A program made the position numbers and the translations under genes. The notes under the pieces were generated by a model, which saw only the letters and a program-made list of their open reading frames with translations, was not told the DNA's origin and searched no databases. From positions 1 to 6,578 of the forward strand of contig JAFACJ010000033.1 in the NCBI GenBank assembly GCA_023425615.1: a DNA stretch of 6,578 nt. The letters run 5' to 3'. Below are positions 1 to 6,159 of the stretch, one piece after another (position 1 is the first letter of the stretch; each line of letters begins with the position of its first letter). Origin of the DNA: Actinomycetes bacterium (lineage in GTDB: Bacteria > Actinomycetota > Actinomycetes > Streptosporangiales > Streptosporangiaceae).

Positions 1-236
1 GCCGTGTAGACGACCTTCAGGCCCCAGCGTTCGCCGTCGCCGACGTAGGAGCGGATCAGGTGGCCGAGGTGGCCGATCGCCAGGGTGACGGAGGTGAAGC
101 CCTGGGAGGCGAGTTGGTGCAGCACGATCTCCAGGATCGAGTACTGGTCGCCGATCGGCACGAGGGGTTTGGGCAGCGTGGTGGTGTAGGGGCGGAGCCG
201 AACGCCCTTGCCTCCGGCCAGTATCACCGCGTGCAT
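1..236 (-). CDS. Sugar-phosphate nucleotidyltransferase, N-terminal part (cut by window edge)
   Basis: Start of a nucleotidyltransferase that would activate a sugar 1-phosphate to an NDP-sugar in the cytoplasm. The 78 visible residues begin MHAVILAGGKGVRLRPYT and carry the family signature: the glycine-rich nucleotide-binding loop (G8, G9, G11, R13, L14, P16, T18) followed by the PKPLVPIG segment with the conserved lysine K23. The next stretch, with GHLGHLIRSYVGDG, is the usual Rossmann-type core. The typical T or S after the third glycine is V12, a mild variation. The ATG at 236 is well supported: AAGGAG lies at 249-244 on the minus strand, 7 nt upstream, and the preceding gene ends only 13 bp away. 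The reading frame is open to position 1, so the C-terminal two thirds are missing. Members of this family act on glucose, mannose, glucosamine and similar sugars; the substrate cannot be told from this part. Adjacency to a LegB-like dehydratase makes an amino-sugar donor plausible (inference). Confidence 0.9.
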   Translation of the reverse strand, partial: MHAVILAGGKGVRLRPYTTTLPKPLVPIGDQYSILEIVLHQLASQGFTSVTLAIGHLGHLIRSYVGDGERWGLKVVYT

Positions 237-243
237 GGGAGGT

Positions 244-249
244 CTCCTT
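244..249 (-). promoter_or_regulatory. Ribosome binding site of the nucleotidyltransferase gene
   Basis: AAGGAG on the minus strand, 7 nt before the ATG at 236. It is the strongest Shine-Dalgarno sequence in the window. Its 5' A (249) lies next to the T at 250, the last base read by the dehydratase stop complement, so the site sits directly after the upstream gene. It fixes the start and suggests efficient independent initiation within the operon. Confidence 0.8.
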
Positions 250-1236
250 TCAGACGGCGTAGACGCCGGGCCGGTAGCGGTCGAGGTTGCCGGTGAGCCA
301 CTGGACGGTCTCGGAGAGTCCTTCTTCGAGGCTGTGGCGGGGTTCCCAGCCGGTGGCGTCGCGGAACTGGGAGCTGTCGCAGACGAGGCGCATCACCTCG
401 GACCTGCCGGGCCTCTGGCGGACGTTCTCGGTGACGAATTCGACGTCGTCGCGGTCCATGAGGGCGGCGATCGTGCGTGCGAGGTCTCCCATGGACACCT
501 CCCGGCCGGTGCCCGCGTTGAACAGCCGCCCTTCGAGGCCGGGGACGGTCGCGGCGGCGACAAAGGCGGCGGCGGTGTCGCGGACGAAGGTGAAGTCGCG
601 GGTGGGGGTGAGTGAGCCGACTTTCACGGCGGAGGCGCCCGCCGCGAGCTGGGAGATGACCGTCGGGATGAACGCCCGAGCCGACTGGCGCGGACCGAAG
701 GTATTGAACGGGCGCAGCGTGACGACGGGCGTCTCGAAGCTCGCGTGGTAGCTCTCCGCGAGCTTGTCCGCCGCCGCCTTGGACGCCGCGTAGGGGGACT
801 GCGCCTGGAGCGGGTGCGATTCGGCGATGGGAACGCTGCGTGCCGTCCCGTACGTCTCGCTGGTGGAGGTGTGCACCATGCGGCGGAGGCCGAGGGTGCG
901 GACGGCTTCCAGCACGTTGAGCGTGCCGATGACGTTCGTCTCCACGTATGAGCGGGGTGCCTGGTAGGAGTACGGGATCGCGATGAGCGCGGCCAGGTGG
1001 TACACCGTCTCGGTTCCCGCCAGGAGTGTGTTGACGGAGCCCGCGTCACGTACGTCGCCGAGTTGCACTTCTACGTGTGCGAGGACGTCGGGTGGCAGTG
1101 TGTCGAGCCATCCCCAGGACCCGAAGGAGTTGTACTGCGCGAGCGCGCGGACCCGGTGGCCTCGGGTGACGAGGAGTTCCACGAGGTGGGAGCCGATGAA
1201 ACCGTCCGCTCCCGTGACGGCGACGCGTTCGTTCAT
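250..1236 (-). CDS. NAD-dependent epimerase/dehydratase, LegB-like sugar-nucleotide 4,6-dehydratase
   Basis: A 328-residue extended SDR, a full-length size for the family. Near the N terminus is the dinucleotide-binding motif TGADGFIG (G9, G12, G15), giving NAD binding. The catalytic pair is Y149xxxK153 in SPYAASK. The segment HTSTSETYG places T125-S126-E127 where 4,6-dehydratases such as GDP-mannose dehydratase carry their Thr-Ser/Asp-Glu triad; 4-epimerases of the GalE/WbpP type usually lack the glutamate. The motif YNSFGSWGWLD (residues 35-45) is one I associate with the LegB group, which makes the 4-keto-6-deoxy intermediate of legionaminic-acid-type sugars from NDP-GlcNAc. RPFNTFGPRQ and the R-D-F-T-F-V-R-D segment are usual substrate-domain features. 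The ATG at 1236 was chosen because the residues before MNERVAV do not look like protein of this family, and the upstream gene stops at 1251, leaving a 14-bp gap with a purine-rich GAAAGAGAG site. Substrate and product are inferred; a 4-epimerase supplying GalNAc is the main alternative. Confidence 0.87.
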   Translation of the reverse strand: MNERVAVTGADGFIGSHLVELLVTRGHRVRALAQYNSFGSWGWLDTLPPDVLAHVEVQLGDVRDAGSVNTLLAGTETVYHLAALIAIPYSYQAPRSYVETNVIGTLNVLEAVRTLGLRRMVHTSTSETYGTARSVPIAESHPLQAQSPYAASKAAADKLAESYHASFETPVVTLRPFNTFGPRQSARAFIPTVISQLAAGASAVKVGSLTPTRDFTFVRDTAAAFVAAATVPGLEGRLFNAGTGREVSMGDLARTIAALMDRDDVEFVTENVRQRPGRSEVMRLVCDSSQFRDATGWEPRHSLEEGLSETVQWLTGNLDRYRPGVYAV

Positions 1237-1250
1237 GTGGTTTCTCTCTT

Positions 1251-2612
1251 TCAACGGTGGGCCGTGGCGCGTCCCAGGGCGTCCACGGCGTAGGCGAGCA
1301 GGACGATGAACAGCGCCACGGCACCGCAGAACTGCACGACCGCCGGCGGGGGCCCCACCACGACCAGGACGGCCGTCTCCCACACGAGTGCGGCGGCGCA
1401 GCAGGCCAGTGCGGCGGCCGTCTGCCCGCAGGACTGAAGCAGCAGGGCGAGGACCAGTGCCCCGCCGAGGAGGAGGACGCAGGCCGCCACCTGAAGGAGC
1501 CCCGGGGACGGGCTGGTGGCGGAGAGGGCGACTCCCAGTAGGAAGGCGAGGACCGCGAGGAACCGTGCGACCAGCTCGATGACGGCCATCCGGGCGTCCA
1601 TGGCGAACTCACGCAGGCTGCGCGCTTCCTGGAGGAACTCGTGGCCGCGTGCCCGGAAGGCGTACAGGGCCCCTTCAGCGGGCCCCATCGACACCGACAG
1701 CGCCACCATCGCGGTGCTCATGGCCTGGGGAGGTTGCCCGTATCCGGCGTAAGAAGCGATGATCGTGAAGGTGAGCAGCCCGCCCGACAGCAGTCCGAAC
1801 AACGCGTACGGCGCAGCTGCACGCAGGCTGATCCAGGACACTCCGCAGGCCGTACCGCCGCGTGTGCGTTCGTAGGCGAGTGCCGCGACGGCCAGTCCGG
1901 TGACCGTCCAGCCGACGAGGAGGAGCTGTCCCGGCGCGTCGGCGCAGGTCATCGCCGTTCCGGGGAGCAGCGCCAGCAGCAGTCGGACTTCGCCTCCGGT
2001 CGCCAGGGCCGCGGTCGCGGCCAGCAGGTAGAAGCTCTGCGCGCAGGCGAGCGCCACCACACCCGTGCCCGTGCCGAGGGCGGCGCCGAGCAGCACGCAG
2101 ACCAGTGCCATCGCCGGGGTTCCGGCCAGGATGCCGATGGCGAGCACCCGACGTGCGGCACGCGGCTCGTTCCGGGAGTAGGCGAGGGCGGCGAGCCCCT
2201 GGCTGAGCGGCCAGCACATCACCAGCGCCAGGATGAGGACCAGTCCCGCCGTTCTCTCGCCGAGCAATGGCCCTGCCGCCATGTACCCCAGGCCGGGCAG
2301 TCCGAACAGAAGGCCGCGCAGGGCATGCCGTCCGCCGCTCCGCCACGGGGGTCCGTCGTGGGTCCAGGGGTTGGCCGCGGGTTTGGCGAACGCCGGTCTG
2401 CGTACCGTGACCTCGTAGAGGTGGGCGGCGAGTGCGAAGACATCCGGGTAGCCGTAGCGGTGGGCCGTGCGGTCGCCTATGCCCTTGGCTTCGAGGCCCG
2501 CTGTCACTTCCAGGACGTCTACGGCTCCGGTGAGCACGTCCCGCATCTCCTCCGCTAGTTCCATGACGTCCGGTCGTGCGGGCGGAGCGGGCCTGATCAG
2601 CACTTCGGTCAT
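1251..2612 (-). CDS. Multi-pass membrane protein of unknown family, candidate polysaccharide export or synthase partner
   Basis: A 453-residue protein that I cannot assign to a named family. Residues 1-97 are soluble and lack a signal peptide; they contain an acidic helix-rich stretch and the segment HRYGYPDVFALAAHLYE (about 51-67), followed by a Pro/Trp linker. From about residue 98 to the end there are roughly 12 hydrophobic segments separated by short charged loops such as YSRNEPRAARR and RARGHEFLQEARSLREF. The latter is the longest loop and precedes the last four helices. The ATG at 2612 overlaps the stop of the glycosyltransferase gene by ATGA and has GGGAG at 2625-2621, 8 nt upstream; a longer reading frame to 2804 would run through that gene and is not credible. 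Its place directly after a PelF-type glycosyltransferase is where Pel clusters carry pelG, whose product also has about 12 helices. I do not see PelG-like sequence at the N terminus, so the role in export is inference from position and topology only. Confidence 0.85.
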   Translation of the reverse strand: MTEVLIRPAPPARPDVMELAEEMRDVLTGAVDVLEVTAGLEAKGIGDRTAHRYGYPDVFALAAHLYEVTVRRPAFAKPAANPWTHDGPPWRSGGRHALRGLLFGLPGLGYMAAGPLLGERTAGLVLILALVMCWPLSQGLAALAYSRNEPRAARRVLAIGILAGTPAMALVCVLLGAALGTGTGVVALACAQSFYLLAATAALATGGEVRLLLALLPGTAMTCADAPGQLLLVGWTVTGLAVAALAYERTRGGTACGVSWISLRAAAPYALFGLLSGGLLTFTIIASYAGYGQPPQAMSTAMVALSVSMGPAEGALYAFRARGHEFLQEARSLREFAMDARMAVIELVARFLAVLAFLLGVALSATSPSPGLLQVAACVLLLGGALVLALLLQSCGQTAAALACCAAALVWETAVLVVVGPPPAVVQFCGAVALFIVLLAYAVDALGRATAHR

Positions 2613-4030
2613 GGCGTCTTCTCCCGCGCCAGGTCGCGGTAGATGTCGCGGAAGGAGGACACCGTCTGGTCGACGGTGAACAACTCCAGCGCTTTGCGGC
2701 GGGCGGTCTCTCCCATGCTGTGGCGTAGTTCGGGGTCGTGGAGCAGACGCAAGGCGGCCTCGGCCATCGCTCGGGGATCGCGCGGCGGGACGACGAACCC
2801 GCATTCCTCGTCCGCCAGGCCGGGGTCTCCGGTCACGGCCTCGCTGACGCCTCCCACGTCGGTCGAGACGGTGGGGCGACCGCAGGCCATGGCCTCGATG
2901 AGGGTGTAGGGGAAGCCTTCGGAGATGCTGGAGAGCATCACGACGGTGCCGGCCACGTACGCGTCACGGATGTTCGCGATCCGGCCTTCGAAGGTGACGT
3001 GTGCTGCGACGTCCAGGTCGGCGGCCAACTGTTCGCAGCGGGCCCGGTAGTCGGCGTCTCCCCCACCGAAGAGCCGCAGACGGGCTTCGGGGAGGTGCTC
3101 GTGGACGATGGAGAACGCTCGTATCAGGGTCTCCAGGTCCTTGATGGGGTCCACGCGACCGGCCCAGCTCAACGTAGGCCGGTCCGGTTCGGCTTCGGCG
3201 GGCGGGAACAACGCCGGGTCGACGCCGTTGTAGACCGTCCTGATCCGTTCGGGAGACGCGCCGCAGCGCACCTCCCACCGCTGGTTGTAGCGGTTTCCGG
3301 GGGTCACCAGGTCGGCGGAGCGGTATCCGGTCTCGCAGAGCAGCCGTTGGAATCCCAGAAGGAACGCCTTGACGGGCCAGGTGTAGCCCTTGCCGTAGCC
3401 GAGGTAGCGCTCCCGGAGGTAGATGCCGTGTTCCGTGAGGCATAGCGGGGTCCCGTACGTCCACTTGGCCGCCAGCGCAGGCAGGACGGCCACCCCGTTG
3501 GAGACGGCGTGCGTGACGTCGCCTTTCACCGCCGGGTGGTGCAGCGGGCGCAGCATGTGCTCCAGGAAGGAGACAGCCGTCAGGGCGTCGTACACGGTCG
3601 GTGTGATGCCTTCCGGGAGGGGGTGTTCGCTCCACGCCTCCATGAGCCCTGCGACCGACTCTTCGGCGTTGAGGGCGGCCGTCAGCCGCCCCTGCCGGGC
3701 GGCCTCGTAGAGGGAGCGCAGCACGGTGGGGAAGGCTTGGGAGGGCCCGCCGTCCAGGATCAGGTCGAACAGTGCCCGGCAGAGCCGTGCGGCCTGCCGT
3801 GCCGACGAGCCTGCCGGGAGCCGTCCGGCGGGTGTGGCGCCCCACAGGGGGACGGCGTCCACGGTGACGTGCGGTGGCGTCTTCCAGGCGAGTGGCTCGG
3901 TGCCGGTGGCGGTCAGAGCCACCACCTGGAAGGTGTGCTCGGGCATGCCGCGGACGAGCTGGTCGCACCAGACGCTCACTCCCCCCGGGCCGTGGGGGTA
4001 GGTGCCTTCGGTGACCAGGGTGATGTTCAT
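2609..4030 (-). CDS. pelF: GT4 family glycosyltransferase, PelF type
   Basis: A 473-residue soluble GT-B enzyme, close to the roughly 500 residues of Pseudomonas PelF, the cytoplasmic glycosyltransferase of Pel polysaccharide synthesis. The N terminus, EGTYPHGPGGVSVWCDQL (residues 8-25), matches the characteristic PelF opening with the acceptor-side glycine loop (G14-G17). E200-H201-G202 in the segment TEHGIYLRERYLGY is another PelF-typical feature. The C-terminal Rossmann domain starts with GRVDPIK (G291-K297, donor-phosphate-binding R and K) and contains the GT4 E-x7-E motif, E371 to E379, in SEGFPYTLIEAMACG, followed by STDVGG. The ATG at 4030 overlaps the stop of the upstream deacetylase gene (ATGA) and has no good Shine-Dalgarno sequence, so translation is probably coupled. 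The stop overlaps the next start the same way. Known PelF uses a UDP-amino sugar (GalNAc/GlcNAc) donor; the donor here is inferred. A PelF-like enzyme of a different surface glycan is the alternative. Confidence 0.9.
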   Translation of the reverse strand: MNITLVTEGTYPHGPGGVSVWCDQLVRGMPEHTFQVVALTATGTEPLAWKTPPHVTVDAVPLWGATPAGRLPAGSSARQAARLCRALFDLILDGGPSQAFPTVLRSLYEAARQGRLTAALNAEESVAGLMEAWSEHPLPEGITPTVYDALTAVSFLEHMLRPLHHPAVKGDVTHAVSNGVAVLPALAAKWTYGTPLCLTEHGIYLRERYLGYGKGYTWPVKAFLLGFQRLLCETGYRSADLVTPGNRYNQRWEVRCGASPERIRTVYNGVDPALFPPAEAEPDRPTLSWAGRVDPIKDLETLIRAFSIVHEHLPEARLRLFGGGDADYRARCEQLAADLDVAAHVTFEGRIANIRDAYVAGTVVMLSSISEGFPYTLIEAMACGRPTVSTDVGGVSEAVTGDPGLADEECGFVVPPRDPRAMAEAALRLLHDPELRHSMGETARRKALELFTVDQTVSSFRDIYRDLAREKTP

Positions 4031-6039
4031 ACGGTCGTCGCACCGACCGTCAGCGTGATGTTCCCGGTCTGGTAGTCCGACCTTTCGCCGCCGTACTGGA
4101 CGCCGAAGACGTTGGTGCCGAGCAGCCCGCCCAGTAGTCCGCCGAGCAGCGTCCCGGGCGCGTACTTGGTGCCTTCCGGCATCGTGACCGGCACGTATGC
4201 GCTTCCGGCTCCGGAGACGTAGATCTTGCCGTCCTGCCAGTAGGCGGTGACGTTGTTCTTCACGTCGTTCCAGGCCGCCTGCCGCTTGAGTTCGGCCCCG
4301 TTGTCACGCATCCGCTGGTTGACCAGGGGGCTGTTGGCGGCGAACACCGCGTTGTAGTCGCCCAGGACCTTGTCCAGCAGCGGGTACAGGATCCTGCCTT
4401 CGGCGAGGTTGGACTGGTGGACGTAGTGCGGCCGGGGGTCGTTGCGCAGGATGTGCGAGAGGGTGATCCGCGCGTCCAGGGGGATGATGTGGTCGGTGTA
4501 TCCGTTGGCCGGGTCGAGTGGCTCGATGCAGGTGACCGTCTGGGGGTTGTCCTCGCAGATGCCGCTGCCGCCGTCGGCGCGGCTGGTGTAGACCCAGTTG
4601 TACTCGTCGACCATCTCGGCGGCGGTGCCGACGTTGAAGTAGTTGGCCATCGGGTACCGGGGGACGGTCAGCGCAGGGCCTACCTGGCGCTGGTCGAAGT
4701 CGCGGGAGGCGTCCGAGCCGAGCCACTTCACGCCGGTGTCGGCGACGGCGGTGAGCAGGTTCGGGTTGTCCTGCGGCTGCTGCGGCAGCAGTTTCAGCCC
4801 GGAGTGCTCGCCCGTGACGAGTTCATCCCACTCGGAAGTGAAGCCCTTCTGCGTCGCCCAGGTGTGGTTGTCGGCGATCTGCGAGCGGATGTAGGGGCGC
4901 GTCTCCCAGAGCGTCTGGCCTTGGGCGTTCTTCTTGCAGACCCACGGACGGACGGTGAGGTCCTGCTGGCAGCCCAGGTACGTGTGGTTGAAGGTGTGGT
5001 TGGAGAAGCGGAACTTGGCCTTGTTCTGCCGGAAGGCGGTCAGGAGGGGGTCGGAGCCGTTCTCCTGGACGACGTCGTTGCTGCCTCCGCCGTTGAAGTA
5101 CATGTCGAACACGAAGTTGCGCTGGGTCTGCCAGTTGACGGCGTACGTCACGTCGGCGGGGGTCATCCTGATGTTCTGCGTCGTGGTGTTCGGGTCGGCG
5201 CAGTCCTCGCCGGGCGTGCAGTTCTGTGCGGTGCTCCAACGGGAGTCGGCGGCGAACACGTCATCCACGTGGACGCTGAAGTACTGCCGGTTGAGGCCGA
5301 GGTGGACGCCCTTGGTCAGCCAGGTGACGAGTCCGTGGGCGAGGGCGCGGAACTGGGTCTGGTAGGTGTTGGCGCTGAAGGTCAGCACCATCTCGCTGCG
5401 GTCGTCGTGCGTGTAGACGCCCGCGAGGACGTCCCCGTCCTTGGTCAGGTACGGCTCGAAGTGCGTCCCGTCGCCGTCGGGGAGGGGTGCCGCCAGGTAG
5501 CCGTAGGTCTCCGTGGTGCCGGGGAGGAGGTCCTCGAACGGCACGGGGCCCTTGAGGTAGCGGAACGCGCCGGCCTTGGCCGCGGCCGTCAGGGTCGTGG
5601 AGGCTCCGTCGAGGGCTCCGGCGTAGCTCGGTGTGGCGAGTCCGGTGTCGGCGTTCGGGTAGACGTACGAGCTGAGCTGGCGGATGCCGAACCGCTGCTC
5701 GAAAGCCGTGATCGCGGCCATCTCGGCGGCGTTCTGGAAGGGGTTGCCGTTGGGCAGGACGACGGCCTGGTACTTGGCGCGCGGCGCGCCGGAGACGGTG
5801 TCCTGCAAGAAGGCGGTGTCGATGACGGGCCGCGCGCCGTCGTTCAGGTCGACGACCCGATAGGGGACCCCTTCGGCCTTGAGCTGCTCGATCATCGCCT
5901 GGACGGAGGGGCCTCCGTCGGTGACGACGAGCACCTTCAGATCGAATCGCGGGCCCGCCGCGCGCGCCGCCTGCGGCGAGGCGAGGAGTCCCGCCGTGAG
6001 CGCGAGCACCGACAGGGTCCTGAGGACCGGACCTTTCAC
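4027..6039 (-). CDS. Secreted polysaccharide deacetylase-like protein (Agd3/CE18-like)
   Basis: A 670-residue exported protein. MKGPVLRTLSVLALTAG is a Sec signal peptide with K2 and R7, a hydrophobic core and an A-R-A cleavage site near residue 27. Residues about 32-250 form an alpha/beta region starting with DLKVLVVTDGGPS. A deacetylase core follows: HVDDVF (D259, D260) and NHTFNH (H348-x3-H352) give the Asp and His-x3-His metal set of NodB-like deacetylases. VPRYPMANYFN (R461) and YVHQSNL (H541) are likely later catalytic motifs. The C terminus (about 590-670) looks like a beta domain. There are six cysteines in three close pairs (NCTPGEDC, GC...VC, GIC...TC), fitting disulfides outside the cell. 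No C-terminal anchor is seen. The layout resembles fungal Agd3, which N-deacetylates galactosaminogalactan; PelA has the corresponding role in Pel synthesis. GTG at 6039 was chosen because AGGGAG lies 7 nt upstream and the signal peptide follows. An ATG at 6099 would overlap the predicted -35 element. Substrate is inferred. Confidence 0.87.
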   Translation of the reverse strand: MKGPVLRTLSVLALTAGLLASPQAARAAGPRFDLKVLVVTDGGPSVQAMIEQLKAEGVPYRVVDLNDGARPVIDTAFLQDTVSGAPRAKYQAVVLPNGNPFQNAAEMAAITAFEQRFGIRQLSSYVYPNADTGLATPSYAGALDGASTTLTAAAKAGAFRYLKGPVPFEDLLPGTTETYGYLAAPLPDGDGTHFEPYLTKDGDVLAGVYTHDDRSEMVLTFSANTYQTQFRALAHGLVTWLTKGVHLGLNRQYFSVHVDDVFAADSRWSTAQNCTPGEDCADPNTTTQNIRMTPADVTYAVNWQTQRNFVFDMYFNGGGSNDVVQENGSDPLLTAFRQNKAKFRFSNHTFNHTYLGCQQDLTVRPWVCKKNAQGQTLWETRPYIRSQIADNHTWATQKGFTSEWDELVTGEHSGLKLLPQQPQDNPNLLTAVADTGVKWLGSDASRDFDQRQVGPALTVPRYPMANYFNVGTAAEMVDEYNWVYTSRADGGSGICEDNPQTVTCIEPLDPANGYTDHIIPLDARITLSHILRNDPRPHYVHQSNLAEGRILYPLLDKVLGDYNAVFAANSPLVNQRMRDNGAELKRQAAWNDVKNNVTAYWQDGKIYVSGAGSAYVPVTMPEGTKYAPGTLLGGLLGGLLGTNVFGVQYGGERSDYQTGNITLTVGATTV
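6016..6028. repeat. Inverted repeat GGTCC-N3-GGACC inside the signal-peptide codons
   Basis: GGTCC TGA GGACC, perfect 5-bp arms, lying just after the GTG start of the deacetylase gene (codons 4-8). A further GGACC directly follows at 6029-6033. It is the same half-site as in the two upstream repeats. It could be a downstream operator or a small hairpin in the early mRNA; the coding constraint and high GC make chance possible. Confidence 0.4.
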
Positions 6040-6046
6040 CACGACT

Positions 6047-6052
6047 CTCCCT
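6047..6052 (-). promoter_or_regulatory. Ribosome binding site deciding the GTG start of the deacetylase gene
   Basis: AGGGAG on the minus strand. Two consecutive GTG codons follow, at 6042 and 6039. The second is 7 nt from the site, the first only 4 nt, so 6039 is preferred. Either choice leaves the signal peptide intact, whereas the ATGs at 6099 and 6087 have no comparable site and would add polar residues in front of it. Confidence 0.7.
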
Positions 6053-6070
6053 GTGATCGACTGGTTGCCC

Positions 6071-6099
6071 TCAGTAGGGTCGAGCATCACAAGGGTCAA
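6071..6099 (-). promoter_or_regulatory. Predicted sigma-70-type promoter of the polysaccharide operon
   Basis: On the minus strand TTGACC (6099-6094) resembles the TTGAC -35 consensus, and 17 nt later TACTGA (6076-6071) is a weak -10 element. Transcription would start near 6064, leaving a leader of about 25 nt that includes the AGGGAG site before GTG 6039. The spacing is ideal but the -10 lacks the usual final T, so it may need an activator. The inverted repeat at 6100-6118 abuts the -35 element. Confidence 0.5.
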
Positions 6100-6118
6100 G
6101 GTCCGGCAAACGCGGACC
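6100..6118. repeat. Inverted repeat GGTCCG-N7-CGGACC abutting the -35 element
   Basis: Perfect 6-bp arms at 6100-6105 and 6113-6118 around a 7-bp AT-containing spacer. It ends exactly where the predicted -35 hexamer (6099-6094) begins, the classic position for an activator site of a LuxR/NarL-type regulator, which bind short inverted repeats. The regulator gene next door is the obvious candidate, though this is inference. Confidence 0.5.
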
Positions 6119-6134
6119 CAAATCAGGAATAGTC

Positions 6135-6148
6135 CGGTCCTAGGACCG
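6135..6148. repeat. Perfect 14-bp palindrome CGGTCCTAGGACCG in the intergenic region
   Basis: A perfect palindrome located 11 bp after the regulator stop codon and about 36 bp upstream of the predicted -35 element. It shares the GGTCC/GGACC half-site with the repeats at 6100-6118 and 6016-6028. Its centre is about 32 bp, roughly three helical turns, from the centre of the 6100-6118 repeat. An operator fits better than a terminator because no T-run follows on the minus strand. Confidence 0.5.
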
Positions 6149-6159
6149 ATGGCGTAAAA

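Noticed and set aside
1237..1383. Longer N terminus for the dehydratase
   Set aside because: The extra 49 residues lie inside the upstream membrane protein gene, are G/R/P-rich and precede a normal SDR N terminus that has its own ribosome binding site.
1641..2558. Plus-strand open frame of 305 codons
   Set aside because: Antisense to the membrane protein gene; its translation is a low-complexity R/G/Q/E-rich sequence without motifs.
2613..2804. Longer N terminus for the membrane protein
   Set aside because: It would overlap the end of the glycosyltransferase gene by nearly 200 bp; the ATG at 2612 has a good ribosome binding site and the ATGA coupling.
2964..4043. Minus-strand open frame of 359 codons overlapping the glycosyltransferase
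   Set aside because: It is a shifted frame of the pelF-like gene with an R/P/G-rich translation; the other frame contains the complete GT4 motifs.
4417..6132. Plus-strand open frame of 571 codons
   Set aside because: It runs antisense to the deacetylase gene, is dominated by V, G, E and R with no recognisable domain, and arises from the GC-rich third positions of the real gene. The minus-strand product has a signal peptide and catalytic motifs.
6135..6148. Palindrome as a rho-independent terminator of the regulator gene
   Set aside because: The stem is short with a 4-nt loop at most and no T-run follows on the minus strand. An operator is a better reading.
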